From Branchiostoma floridae (lineage: Eukaryota > Chordata > Leptocardii > Amphioxiformes > Branchiostomatidae), in assembly GCF_000003815.2 (NCBI RefSeq), contig NC_049981.1, positions 5,642,043 to 5,706,042 on the forward strand: a stretch of DNA of 64,000 bases, written 5' to 3'. Position numbers and translations under genes: made by a program. The notes under the pieces are model-generated. The model did no database searches. It was not told the DNA's origin and worked only from the letters and a program-made list of their open reading frames with translations. The stretch's first letter is position 1. Every line of letters starts with the position of its first letter. Below, in pieces: positions 21,086 to 31,969 of the stretch.

Positions 21086-23329
21086 ATGCAGGCGAATTTT
21101 CAGCATAAGATAGTCAGTCGACTTCTGATCATTCTTGCTATATCAGCCATGTGCGGCCGATCTGCCCCCGAGTCGTGTTTTCCTACGTGCGAAAGGAAAG
21201 CGCTGAGTTCGTGCGTGTTCGCCGACAAACTACTTAGTCAAACCAACGGACAGCAATTTCCCAATCTTTCTGACGACGACAAGCTGTGCGTCTCATGCCA
21301 AAACAAGCGGGTAGATATGCCGACAGGGAAGTGTTTTCCGCGGGTGAAATTGCTCGTGTTGAGAGATCTTCATATTCAGTGGTTTGGGACATTGTCTTCG
21401 GAAAAACTAGCTATGCTTCACGCTACAACCTTAACAAGTCTTTTTCTTGTCAACGCAAGTATACAGGAGATAGGCAACGCTGCATTCAGTAATTTCTTTG
21501 CTTTACGAGATTTGAATCTAGATCACAATATGTTGAAATACGTTCCTAAAAACTGGTACGCCTTTTCGTATTCGCCGATTGGCAGATTGCTCCAAAAGCT
21601 TTCCTTGTCTCACAACCACATTTCTAGTCTGGAGCCCTCGTGTTTTGAAAATCAGAACAATCTACATTCACTAGACCTAGAGGGCAACGCTTTGCAATAT
21701 CTACGAAGGGACTGGTTTACTGGTTTGGTTAAGCTCAACACATTAATCCTACGTGCAAACAAAATCCAGGCGATCCCACGCAATGCGTTTGAGCCTTTGC
21801 AGAAACTGCAGTTTCTGGATCTAACTGGCAACGGTGTAACATGTTTGGACAAGGAAGCGCTCTTAGCTATACCGAACTTGAGCAGAGCCGTATTCGGTAT
21901 GGCTTACGGGCTGCACGCGGACCACAGCACGTCATGGGACGTCGTGTTTCAAAACTGTGACGACCAAACAAGACATTGGATGCGATTGGAGATGGTAGGC
22001 ATCGTTCTAGATATCTATTATGATGCTAGCGATGAACAATTCACCATGGCCTGGCTTGGCAAGCTGTCAAAAGCCCCAATCACACCACACTCTCGGTGTA
22101 AGCCGTTCTCGGAGAAAGACAGACCCGGGCGTTTCACAGCGCACTCTCCTTTCGTCGTGATAGCCACGGACAGTGGAGATTCTTTGCACCCGGCACGATG
22201 TTCGGAAGCATGGCACTCATCAGGTGGCCTAAAATTGGCCTTCAAAGGTGCGCCCTCTAGCGAACTGCGAGTGAATAGTTTGCGTCCAATCGGTAAACCA
22301 GGTCCTGGACTAAATAGAAAAGGTACATTTGGCTTAGTGGTGCCTACAATGGAAAAGGAAATAACTGTCTCAGAAATGGAGGAATCTGCAAATGAAGCTA
22401 CAGATAGTGACGACGGTGGAGGACATCCTCATACATTTCCTGTGTCCTGCCATGTCATTTTCCATCACCAACGGGACGTTTCGTTCTTCAACGTGTCCAG
22501 TAATGTACAGCAAGCAGACAATAGTGTGTGCTTTGCGGGGGACATTGCTGTCAATGGCACCGTCTCGACTGTAGAAACGAACACTTCGTTCGTGGACGTA
22601 TCAGAGGATATCGACCATATCACAGGTACACCGGAAAATACAACATCCGTACCTTCATTGAATGTAACCAAACCTATCATCTCACGAACACTGGATAGTG
22701 CTGTAAACACTATCACAGGAATATCTCTATTTTCCGTCACACAAACGCATACAAATCCTAGCAGAGTAGAAACTACAAAAACGTCTAATACCTTTTACCT
22801 GTTTCAAGTAACATTGGGTCTGCTGTTGGCAGTTTCAGCTGCTGCAATGTGCGCTTTTGCAATTACTTTGTTTTGCTACATCAAAAGACGTCAAAGTAAT
22901 AACCATCTGCTAAGAAGCAGAACAAACTTTCTTGTATCTACAGTTCAAAGTAATCAACTGTATCAGGGCGGTTCCTCAGAAACAACGGCCCAAGGAGCGA
23001 GCACGCGGGGCGCCTGTCAAACAAGCGACAATTTTTACAACCAAATTAACGAAGACGAAGTGTACGATGCAGCCGGGCACAGCTACTGTGAAATAAAAGA
23101 TGACACTGAAACTGATTCAGAACAAGATTTTCAAAACGAGAACGGTGAAAACGACAACATGGGATCTTGTACTTTCTACGCTGCTACAGCCGAAGTCAAT
23201 CTACCCACAACAAAGAACATAACCGATGAAACATTGCTCTATAAGAGTGGCCCGGAGACGGTCGCTGTTGTGGACTCTAGAATGCAGAATGTGTCGGTCG
23301 TAAAGAGCGTCAGTGGAGACCAGATCTAG
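21086..23329 (+). CDS. LRR transmembrane receptor, copy A, tail-truncated
   Basis: 747 residues in a single exon. I start at ATG 21086 because the open frame to the left (from 20936) begins with TTG and runs through leader repeats, while this ATG opens a signal peptide (LLIILAISAM, residues 13-22). A Cys-rich N-terminal cap follows. At least four LRRs lie at about residues 110-275 (LRDLNLDHNMLKYVP, LQKLSLSHNHISSLE, LHSLDLEGNALQYL, LQFLDLTGNGVTCLD). A long unrecognised ectodomain with N-glycosylation sites comes next. A transmembrane helix spans about 572-599, followed by IKRR. The cytoplasmic part has Y651NQI and Y667CEI, an ITAM-like pair. The frame stops at TAG 23327-23329 inside a 6-bp insertion absent from copy B. 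The downstream frame (to 23884) stays open. Ligand and function are unknown; an innate-immune or adhesion receptor is plausible. Confidence 0.85.
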   Translation: MQANFQHKIVSRLLIILAISAMCGRSAPESCFPTCERKALSSCVFADKLLSQTNGQQFPNLSDDDKLCVSCQNKRVDMPTGKCFPRVKLLVLRDLHIQWFGTLSSEKLAMLHATTLTSLFLVNASIQEIGNAAFSNFFALRDLNLDHNMLKYVPKNWYAFSYSPIGRLLQKLSLSHNHISSLEPSCFENQNNLHSLDLEGNALQYLRRDWFTGLVKLNTLILRANKIQAIPRNAFEPLQKLQFLDLTGNGVTCLDKEALLAIPNLSRAVFGMAYGLHADHSTSWDVVFQNCDDQTRHWMRLEMVGIVLDIYYDASDEQFTMAWLGKLSKAPITPHSRCKPFSEKDRPGRFTAHSPFVVIATDSGDSLHPARCSEAWHSSGGLKLAFKGAPSSELRVNSLRPIGKPGPGLNRKGTFGLVVPTMEKEITVSEMEESANEATDSDDGGGHPHTFPVSCHVIFHHQRDVSFFNVSSNVQQADNSVCFAGDIAVNGTVSTVETNTSFVDVSEDIDHITGTPENTTSVPSLNVTKPIISRTLDSAVNTITGISLFSVTQTHTNPSRVETTKTSNTFYLFQVTLGLLLAVSAAAMCAFAITLFCYIKRRQSNNHLLRSRTNFLVSTVQSNQLYQGGSSETTAQGASTRGACQTSDNFYNQINEDEVYDAAGHSYCEIKDDTETDSEQDFQNENGENDNMGSCTFYAATAEVNLPTTKNITDETLLYKSGPETVAVVDSRMQNVSVVKSVSGDQI

Positions 23330-23884
23330 ACTGCTTATGGCATGACAGACTGTACAGGTAGATCAGATGACACAGATATCACCTGCATGCCTTCGACGTC
23401 AGAACACGTTACGTCAGAAAACGCCATTGTCCTGCAGTCGGAAAACGTAACTGCCATACATGGAACGTCTGAACACGTTACTGTCCTACCTGGAACATCC
23501 GAAAACGTTTCTATCCTGCCTGGAACGTCAGAAAACATTATTGTCACATCTGGAACGTCGAATAACGTTACTCTCCAACCTGGAACGTCGGAAAGCTCTA
23601 CTGTCCTACCCGAAGCGCAGGAAGACGTAACTGTTCTACCTGGAGCGTCGAAAAACGTTGCTGTCCTACCCGAAACGTCAGAAAACGTTGCTACCTTACC
23701 TGTAACGTCAGAAAACGTTGCTACCGTACCTGTAGTGTTAGAAAACGTGATCATACCTGGGACACCAGAGAACGTTGCTACGTGTGCTACAATCATCGAA
23801 GAAGGGAGAGCAGAACATTCGGAACCCTGTTTTGGGACCGGCGAAATTACGACTGGAGAAGAGGACTTAAATTCAAAGAGTTGA
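23330..23884 (+). pseudogene. former C-terminal tail of LRR gene A, cut off by a stop
   Basis: 184 codons in frame with the upstream gene and nearly identical to the tail of copy B. It encodes about eleven degenerate 11-residue repeats of the type VLPGTSENVT. It is separated from the gene only by ATCTAG at 23324-23329. It would be translated only by stop readthrough or if the insertion is not fixed. Confidence 0.75.
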
Positions 23885-24563
23885 GTTTGAAGAAAGCGAA
23901 CTAAAGCCTACGTCACGTTTTCAAACCGGGCAGCTTTAAAGAACGCAATGTATGGTATAAAAGACACCAACCTTCACAATACGTAAAGAGAATAGTTCTG
24001 GGCATTATTTGAGTATATTTTTACATATAGATGTCTATTATTCGTTGTACTTGTTATACTATAGTAGATTATTATTGTTATTACTGGTATGATTAGTATG
24101 AACTCTTATTCTGATATGATTTGATTTGATCTGTGTTAACCCTTATTCTGATATGTTGTATTCTAAATATTGATAACACGGTGGAAAATGTATAAATGGA
24201 GCTGGTTATTCAATGTTGCCATTGCCAACACTGTAAAGAGCAATCGACTGTTTGCTATGATTATGTCGCAATTGTAGTAAAACTTAGATTGATACAAACC
24301 TGATGCTTCACTAGTACTGTTCGGAACTTACGTAACAACCAGGAAATTTCAGATGTGTCATTTTGAAAACAGGAGCACTTGCATGTACCTGATGTATCTT
24401 GATTATTTGTATGTTGTTTTTGTTTATTAGGGTTAGCATCGAGTTGAAAGAAAAAAAAAACATTTATTAATCTTAGACTGAATATATTTATTCAATTAGC
24501 GTCAGCTATGAGTTGTAACGATTCTATTGAAACTGAATACGAATGGTATGAAATTCTGTGAAT

Positions 24564-24569
24564 AATAAA
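24564..24569 (+). promoter_or_regulatory. polyadenylation signal, LRR gene A
   Basis: AATAAA in GTGAATAATAAAGTATGG, about 1.2 kb after the stop. The same context is in copy B. The real poly(A) site cannot be proven here. Confidence 0.45.
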
Positions 24570-25218
24570 GTATGGTCAATGAATTTTACTTGTGTTTTAT
24601 GTGGTCTACTAATGCAGTATCATATGATAATTGTATTTGTAAATTTATGCCCATATGCCAATGACAAAAGCAATCACAAGGGAAAAAGCGTTTACATTTT
24701 ATTGCTTATGTTTCTATATACATTATTGAAGGTTGACGTCTTCTTTAGAGGCAGTGGCTGATGAAAATTCTAACGTTTATCATAATTAGTGAGTTCTGTG
24801 ATTTCAGTAGAAATGTGTTTGTGAAGATCCTCTAGCTGGTGAAAGCTCATTGAAAATGCGTTCTATTAACTGCATTATTGAGGTAGTATGGAGTGTTTTA
24901 GAACAGAAATAATAGTATGTATAAGTAGGCAAGTCCATTATAAGCGGTGAATGGCGCTCACTGGAAATAAGGCCATGTTGATTTGATTATATAATCCGGA
25001 TATAATATATGCGGGGGGAAGGGGGTAGATGATCTACACAAGCCTGGTCTAGTCTCATATTCTCTCGCGAGATCATTCTCAGCGTCCAAGATGTACTGGT
25101 AGACATCGAAAATTTGGAGGTACGTTCTCTGCCTTTAATAAACAGTCACTGTTAGAAGAAAAATTGATAGTAACTGTAAACATACGTGACTGATGAACCT
25201 TTTCAACGGATATCATAA

Positions 25219-25384
25219 TTATATGATATGGATGATATCCGCGCACGCATCAATGCCGTTTCCAAAATGAAAAAAAAAGACGTTTTCAACCATACTCTAA
25301 ATTGTACAAAGCAGCTTCAAAATAAGAAAATATATGCAGTGGATTACAAAATTAAATATTGGACGTATACTACTGTCCTTATAC

Positions 25385-25416
<32 letters not shown>

Positions 25417-25600
25417 AAGGACAGTATATATATATATATAACATTATATATAACAATATATATAACATTACAATGTCAAAAAAAGATGTTGAGGAACAAA
25501 ACGGAAGAATCTATTGTTTGATTAACTATTTTCTGTTTGTTCCGTCATTTGTTCGACCTTCCTGACCACTTTGATTTCATAGTGTCACCTATTTGTAAAC
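25219..25600. mobile_element. GGATGATATCC-ended MITE interrupted by (TA)n, copy A
   Basis: The left end ATATGGATGATATCCGC and internal AAATTGTACAAAGCAGCTTC match the 29.4-kb element. A (TA)n expansion lies at about 25386-25460. The right end is truncated. The same insert is in copy B at 36870. Confidence 0.7.
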
Positions 25601-25973
25601 AAAAATCCGTTCCTAGATCATAGAACTATATCATATCTTTTTCCGCACCATAGCCTACATCAGGCCTTTCTACTCGGATACATAGATCGTAGTAGTCCTC
25701 TGCTATTTGGGGCTGTAACTGGCCCTCTTTTCTGAGGCCGGCGAATGTAGAGCGGGCTTTTATAAGCGAGATTTAATCAGGCTAGGCTCGTACGAAACAT
25801 AGAAAAGTGATGGCGGACGCACAAGAGTTGTCGTGGCCGAGAAACGGCTACGCTCTCACATCTTCTCTCTATACCTGAATTGCAACCCGTGCTGATCTCT
25901 TGTCTTCCTTATAATATGTCGATGAAGCTTAGACATCCAGGTGATAAGATACGCCAAAAAAAAAACTGTTATT

Positions 25974-26104
25974 TAAGCAACTGGATATGATTTTCGAAAC
26001 GGTCAGACGTTTCGAACAACATCCGGTGACAGTGTCACTGACGACAAACAACGGATGTTGTTCGAAACGTCTGACCCTTTCCAAAACCATTTCAAGTTGC
26101 TTGA
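25974..26104. mobile_element. 130-bp hairpin element, copy A
   Basis: Arms of about 50 bp (25976-26024 and 26052-26102) are reverse complements around TCGAACAACATCCG/CGGATGTTGTTCGA. It lies downstream of the GPCR gene, and the counterpart is at 37564-37694. It carries the CTGACGA...GAAACGTC motif. Confidence 0.8.
26038..26071 (+). ncRNA. hammerhead-like core in the 130-bp hairpin
   Basis: CTGACGA (fits CTGANGA), CA, the 6-bp stem AACAAC/GTTGTT closing GGAT, C, then GAAACGTC. Total length is 34 nt, as in the unrelated hairpins at 14.5 and 62.6 kb. Confidence 0.4.
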
Positions 26105-26424
26105 GTACTAATAACTGATTTTGTCGCAACTTGTATACTTTCTTTTTATCTCTTAGTTGGATGCTGACACAATCAGGACATAAATTTATGACAAGATGTC
26201 TTGGGTAATGACAAACCAATTGAATGAAAATCTGAATCGGTGAGCTCCCATTTGATTCCTCTTTTTACCTTCCCACAAGGGCATTTGAAAAGCATAGTAC
26301 AAGATGCTTCTCAGTCTCTGTGGATTTCTAAGAAACCTAGCCGAGAGTTTTGCTTAGTTCACATGTGGCCAATATTCGCTCTTATTACACAACGACAAAA
26401 TCACATTGATTTCATGTATAACAT

Positions 26425-26430
26425 TTTATT
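26425..26430 (-). promoter_or_regulatory. polyadenylation signal, GPCR gene A
   Basis: TTTATT on plus reads AATAAA on minus, about 300 bp past the GPCR stop. It is conserved in copy B at 37989-37994. Confidence 0.4.
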
Positions 26431-26734
26431 CTGACGTGTGAAGGTCACAAATTCTGGATATCTAAAATAAAACAATTGGTTCGGATGCATACTCGACTAA
26501 CAAGGTCTTACACATACACATACACACAGGGTAGCTGTACTGCATCTACATTCTAATATTCTCTACATAGATTTTGTTTACTCTAGCATAAAAGGTCTTC
26601 TACAAATACAACTAGTGATCTATGTACAATACCTACATATCAGCATGAAATAACTGTCTACTTGTCATTTCTGTCCATCCACGAGCAGCGGCTGAATGTG
26701 TAGGATCAGGAAGTTGTGTTTTGACTGCTTTTTT

Positions 26735-28228
26735 CTAGTGTATATCTACAGTAGCAAGATCGATATTATTCGTTTTAGTGAACGCTACCTTTGGTATTGC
26801 CACAGCCTTGTTCACATGATTTTTACTGTGTCCTGTGGTGGGCTGTTCTGTCGGTATGTTCGGTACGGGTTGCCCGTGCAGTTCCTCCCGCCGGTAGGTT
26901 TGGTACGTTTCCTGCTCCGTGTTGCTCCGTACATGTACCGTGTTTTCCCGTACATGTATCGTGCTGACCAGGGTCCTGTTGTCAATGTTGTCAGGAGTGT
27001 TACTGTGTCCTGCGGTGAGCGGGTCTCCATGTATGTTCCGTACGGTTGCCCGTGCGGCTCCTCCCAGTAGGTTTGGTGCGTTTCCTGCTCCGGGTTGCCC
27101 GCCCTGCGGATTGCCGCCGTTTCCGCGTCTCATGGTGACCAGTGCCCGGCGGATATCCACCGCAGTTTGCCAGATTCCCTTCCGTAAGTCTGGTGTGCGG
27201 AGGATGCTTGCAAACGGGTTGATTGCTGAGTTTGCAGTTATCAGCACGGCTCTTGCGTGGGGGCCGGCTATAACTGGACATCCCCCTTCAATACTCAGGC
27301 ATATCGGGATGAGTAGGAGAGGTAGGAGCCAGAAGATGAACGCGACCACCACGTAGATTAGCACTGTCCTTGCCTTATCCATACTCTTTTGGAGTTTTCG
27401 TTGTGCCTCGAGTTGAGCGATATTGTGAGGCTGATTTTGCCCTGTGCCGTTTTGTCCCTGATTATTTACTTGTTGCTGCGACCCAAACCTTCTCTTATGG
27501 CGTTGTTTCAAAAGTACCAGTACGCTAATGTTTGTGAATAAAATGATACTGATCAGCATGATGGCTATGGTGGCTACAAGACCAAGAAATGTCGTATTGT
27601 AGAAGAACAGGCAGTTATTTGTGGGTATATCTAGACAGTTCCAACCCATACTTGGTAAGAAAATGATAACGGACAGAACAAGCCATGAGAGGGTACTAGC
27701 TAAACCTGCATCGCGCTTCGCAGTGCCAGCATGGTTGTGGAAGTACACATGATACCTTACAGCAACATACGTGTTAACTGATAGTAGCGACAGAGCTGAC
27801 GCCGACATCACTTGACTATACATCAGAAAAGTCACAATGTTCATCATGCGGTGCATTTTCATAAGTTCTATCTGGTCTACTGTTCGATACAGAAGTCCAA
27901 TGCCTCCTACCAAGTCGGAAATGGCGAGATTTGCCATGAAGAAGTAGTGCGGTTTGTGGAGTTCTCTTGCTCTGATGACTCCCCACATCACAGCGACATT
28001 GCTTGAAATGATGAAGAGTGCCAACAGCCACGAGATGACGGCGGTCGCTGTTCCTAACTCCTCGGTGTTCGCGTACACAGAGCAGGCTTCCTGGGCCACG
28101 GCATAGCCTTCGAACAGAGTCTTGTTTTGCAGGTGCCATCTGAGACAAGAGGTTTGCCCGTCGAATTTTTGTTGAACCGCCGGCATCTCTCCGGGAACGA
28201 ACGGGAAATCAAAACTGTTGTTGAACAT
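26735..28228 (-). CDS. class A GPCR, EDG/cannabinoid-like, copy A
   Basis: 497 residues, intronless. The frame is open to 28276, but its first codon there is GTG, so I start at ATG 28228 (context CACCATG). It has N-glycosylation sites near the start and seven hydrophobic segments. TM1 carries N77, TM2 has NLAISDL (D105), and ECL2 has PSMGWNC then a second Cys, the pattern of lysophospholipid and cannabinoid receptors. TM6 has FWLLP. Odd points: the DRY motif at the end of TM3 is NTY (152-154), and NPxxY in TM7 is NPFAS (337-341). The C-tail is long, Gly/Asn/Pro-rich and partly repeated. It converges on the LRR gene. The ligand is unknown, and the altered motifs suggest atypical or biased signalling. 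Confidence 0.88.
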   Translation of the reverse strand: MFNNSFDFPFVPGEMPAVQQKFDGQTSCLRWHLQNKTLFEGYAVAQEACSVYANTEELGTATAVISWLLALFIISSNVAVMWGVIRARELHKPHYFFMANLAISDLVGGIGLLYRTVDQIELMKMHRMMNIVTFLMYSQVMSASALSLLSVNTYVAVRYHVYFHNHAGTAKRDAGLASTLSWLVLSVIIFLPSMGWNCLDIPTNNCLFFYNTTFLGLVATIAIMLISIILFTNISVLVLLKQRHKRRFGSQQQVNNQGQNGTGQNQPHNIAQLEAQRKLQKSMDKARTVLIYVVVAFIFWLLPLLLIPICLSIEGGCPVIAGPHARAVLITANSAINPFASILRTPDLRKGIWQTAVDIRRALVTMRRGNGGNPQGGQPGAGNAPNLLGGAARATVRNIHGDPLTAGHSNTPDNIDNRTLVSTIHVRENTVHVRSNTEQETYQTYRREELHGQPVPNIPTEQPTTGHSKNHVNKAVAIPKVAFTKTNNIDLATVDIH

Positions 28229-28700
28229 GGTGAAGCTAATTCTGGTCTCAAGCAGCACGAGAGAGTTTAGGAACACTGGCGGTGGATGCCTGTATGCGAC
28301 GTTTTCTTTCTAAGATGAAACGGCAAGACGGAGAATGTACGCAGCTGTATGGCCATATGGCGACGGCTCACGATTAAATTCTAACGCTTCGCGGGTCCTA
28401 TTTTGGTTCTGCCCAATCGTCTGCGTCATGAGGGGACGCATGTACTGGTTATTACTTCGTAAGAGAGCAAACTAAAGTGGAGGGAAGTCGCAATACTACA
28501 AAGCAGTTCCCATGTCTAAGTGTTTTTGGTGAAGTTCATATGTACGGCAGTTTTACGTGTTGAGTGCTAGTAATGTACGCGTGTTAATGTCACTGAAAAG
28601 TCAAGCACGGGATGATCTTCGAATACTCAGGATGGAACGCTGTGGTATAGTGAGATATACAATAAAGCAGCTATTTTAAAAATATGCAGATCTTTTGGGT

Positions 28701-29416
28701 TAGAGTCCATTCCAAGTCACCATGAGGGTTTTTAGGTGATATTTGTAATTAGTCTGAATTATTTTGAATAAAAGAATATCTAAGCCACAGTAATTAGATT
28801 CTTTTAAAAAGATTGACTAAGAAAATACTCATCTATTTGAATTCCTTTGAATATTTTAGAAACATTTTGAAAGTATCTGTACATAAATATCTTTATTTAG
28901 AATAATTATGAAACCTCTGTGTGATTATTTCACATTTACAAATATTTACAAATATTTGTAAACTTTGCCAAATGGTAAAATTAGTTTATTGCCCCCCATA
29001 GAAGTAAGCCCTATTGTTGCATCTGTATATTTTTAGATTTAACTGATGGGCACTGGTGGGTCCTTTGTGATAGGCCATTGTGACATGGCACCCAACCATA
29101 CTTTGCAAGGATGTGTGAATGACTATCCTCCCCTCCCACCGGCACTGAACCATTTACAAAACATGGTAGAAAATGGTAAATAATGGTAGAATGCAATATG
29201 CTGTTATCATTATTTAGAAACCATTAGAAGTATCCAATTCCACACTATGAATATTTTTAAAGTTTTACAGGACCAGGGAAATATTTATAAAGTTGAAACA
29301 GTGTTATAAATATTTCTGAAGAATCAAATGTCCTAGACATATAATTACAAAACTTTAAAATCAATTCTAAACAATAGCAACAAACATCCGCATGGTGTCT
29401 TAGAATGGACTCTATG
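28701..29416. other. spacer between duplicated blocks, no gene recognised
   Basis: AT-rich sequence after the end of similarity of copy A. It has short direct repeats such as ACAAATATTTACAAATATTTG at 28937-28957. No coding signal is seen. Confidence 0.5.
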
Positions 29417-29419
29417 ATA

Positions 29420-29790
29420 TAATTATTTAGTATGGATGACATCCGCGTGCGCGTCAATTTTCTGCCCTTTCCAAAATAAAAAAAATGCAACCACACTGTA
29501 AATCGTACAAAGCAGCTTCAAAATAAGCAAATATGTGCAGTGGATTACAAAAATGATTATTGGAAAACGTATGTTACTGTCATAGAACATTACAAAGTAA
29601 AAGAAGATGCGGAAGAACAAAAATGAAGAATCTATTGTTCGGTATACTATCTTAATTCTGTGTGTTCAGTCATTTGTTCGACCTTTCTGACCATTTTGAT
29701 TTCATAACGAAGGCAACTTTTTTATCCGCAGGCTCACATCAACTTTTGGATTCGCAGAGGATGTCATCCATATAATCAAATCAACATGGC
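29420..29790. mobile_element. MITE with TATGGATGACATCC ends, fullest copy
   Basis: Left end TATGGATGACATCCGC at about 29431 and right end GAGGATGTCATCCATATAATC at about 29757-29777 are inverted repeats. Related partial copies lie at 6655, 25219, 29815, 36870 and 47045. Confidence 0.75.
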
Positions 29791-29814
29791 CTAATATACA
29801 AATTAATATATCGT

Positions 29815-30100
29815 ACAAAGCAGCTGCAAAATGAGAAAATATATGCCATAGATTGCCCTTATATCATAAAATGCCTATGTCAATTCCAAGATCAAGGAAA
29901 AAGATGTGAAAGCTCTAAAATGAAGAATCTATTGTTTGGTGTTCCATATTCATTGCATTCAGTGATCTGTTCAACCTTCCTGACTACTTAGATTTCATAA
30001 TGAAGGCAACTTTCATTTTCGGCCATTTTTTTATTCGCTCGCTCACACAAGTTTTGGAGTTCCAAGAGGATGTCAGTCATATAATAAAATCAACATGACC
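29815..30100. mobile_element. partial copy of the same MITE
   Basis: Shares CGTACAAAGCAGCT, GAAGAATCTATTGTTTGG and GAGGATGTCAGTCATATAAT with the 29.4-kb copy. The left end is missing. Confidence 0.65.
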
Positions 30101-31044
30101 TTACGTGGTGGAAAAAGGGAGATGTTCCCAACACCGTGCCCAACCTACTACCATCACGGCCTAAAATACTAGGGCCTTTGTCGTTCATGTGCATGGCGTA
30201 GTAGTATATTAGATATAACGCTACATGTATGGCGCGTTGATGTGAGTTACCAAAATAAATGCATGTCTTTACATAAGACTTAGTACTGATTCATGTAATG
30301 TAGGGCTGTGTACCTAAATACCCTTACCTGTACCGTACCTATACAGTTGTTTAGGCCTAGACCTTAACATCTGTGCATGCCTGTACCTAAACAATCTAAA
30401 TCACTATTGAAAACCACTTGTTGTGATTAAAGATATGTAAATTCCAAATCAAAGATGACAATTGTGATAATAGTGCAGTTGAAAATCAAGATTACTTTAT
30501 TTTGAGGTTTGAATATCTAAATCCTCATACAAAAGTTGATAATTTTTCCCTAAAAAAGACAGTTGGCTACATTTATAACTTTTTTCAATTCATTGATTAA
30601 ACTTGTTTAGGCACAGGTAACGGTTCGATCCTTTACCTAAGCCCGTTAACCTGTATTTGTACCTAAAATGTCTTTAGGTTCACATGTAGAGTTCTAATGT
30701 GATGTTATATCTTTATTGAAAACCTAAGACAGAAGTCAAGAAAGAAAGAAAGAAAGAAGGCTAATATTGTAACACCTTAGAAAGAGAGTTAAACACACAT
30801 GAACAGTTATTAATATTCTCGTCTTTTGAAACCTTAAGAAGGGATTACATGGCACGTGCGGTGCACAGGTGTGTAAGTCACCAGGTGAGAGTACCTGGTT
30901 TACCTGAATTTTTCCTAAGAGATACAGGCCTTTCAAAGGACCTCAGGTAATCTTTTCATCTACCGATCAGCTCATGACGCAAAAGGAAAATAGAAACCCT
31001 GGTCTCAAAACGATAAATCTGACCTTTTGATCTTACTTAATACG

Positions 31045-31310
31045 GCACCAGGTTTTCAGTGCAACGTTTGCGGCTGGCCGTTCCGTACCAGGATTGGGCT
31101 CATCAGCCATGCTCGACCCATGGCCATAAACAGGACCGCAACAACTTTCTTACGCCTACAGACCATAATTTGGCATTGCTCATGGAATAGGTCCCTCCAT
31201 CTGTTGCAGTCTTGGCCCTTCTCCATCAGCTGCCCCCTGCACGTGTAGCCACGTGGAGTCGCATCAGCCTCTAAGTCCTGCCTCCAGGTGTTTAATCTGC
31301 CGAACATTTA
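31045..31310. mobile_element. LINE 3'-end relic (copy B)
   Basis: Plus frame: FQCNVCGWPFRTRIGLISHA, the C2H2-like knuckle seen at the C-terminus of many invertebrate LINEs. Minus frame: WRQDLEADATPRG and GQDCNRWRDLFH, resembling the W..D......DR..WR tail of LINE polyproteins. The opposite orientations suggest two relics head to head. Confidence 0.45.
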
Positions 31311-31969
31311 ATCCCACAAAGGAAAATACAGATTGAAACCAGTTGTTCCAATCGTTTAATCTATAGTATATCTTAATCAGTCTGTGGTTTTGAATAAATT
31401 CGATGTTTTGAAGCTGGCTTGGTGACACATTGCTTTGCTTCGTTTTGGGTCAGTTCATTTTAGTGCATTGTAAAGTGAGAGTTCGTCACTGCGTGTGCAT
31501 GTTCTAGAAGTCTGACCAAACCGCCTCATAAAAAAAAGTTATAGACCAGACAATAGACTTAGAGCCGGGGCGAAGTTGCTTCAATTTTTCTCGTTTGAAC
31601 ACGAAGTGTTAGATCGACCTACAGTAGCGGCAACGCCTTTAGAAATCCTGCGTGCAGCCGGGCAAGGTTCGCCGGCCGCGTCCAGCCATCCCTTAGGTAC
31701 ATTCAACGGCCTTCAACTGATTCACGTCGACGCAAGGAAGTCAGGCACAAAGACTTTGTTGTTTCAAACGCGAGATCTTGCGTTTGGGCGAGGGGATTAA
31801 CAAAATATATTTCAAGAAGGATTTATCTCGAGATTGTCAATAATTCTTCCCTTGAGGATACGTCATCTGCAACTTTCGACAAAGATCACTCAAGGTGTCA
31901 ACAACAACTGTTTTCGTTGACAATTGAACTCATTGAATTCTTCGATTCTGTCAACAAAACAGAACTAAT

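Larger units (their letters stand above)
18940..28700. repeat. tandem segmental duplication, copy A
   Basis: Matches 30100-40230 in order and orientation. Both contain the LINE-like relic, the leader with four acceptor repeats, the LRR gene, its 3' flank, a MITE with (TA)n, the 130-bp hairpin, and the convergent GPCR gene with its upstream region. Coding parts look about 95 percent or more identical by eye. Boundaries are approximate. Confidence 0.9.

Noticed and set aside
23640-23700. CGAAACGTCAG matches to the hammerhead-like motif in the LRR tail repeats
   Set aside because: Arises from the coding repeat (ETSENV); no CTGANGA or stem at the right distance.
23335-23796. 153-codon minus-strand ORF over the LRR tail (also 34957-35418)
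   Set aside because: It mirrors the 33-bp repeat on the other strand; no start context or splice logic, and the plus strand is clearly coding.
28229-28276. 16-codon extension of GPCR A (and 39780-39827 in B)
   Set aside because: It begins with a non-ATG codon; the next ATG has a better context and is conserved in both copies.
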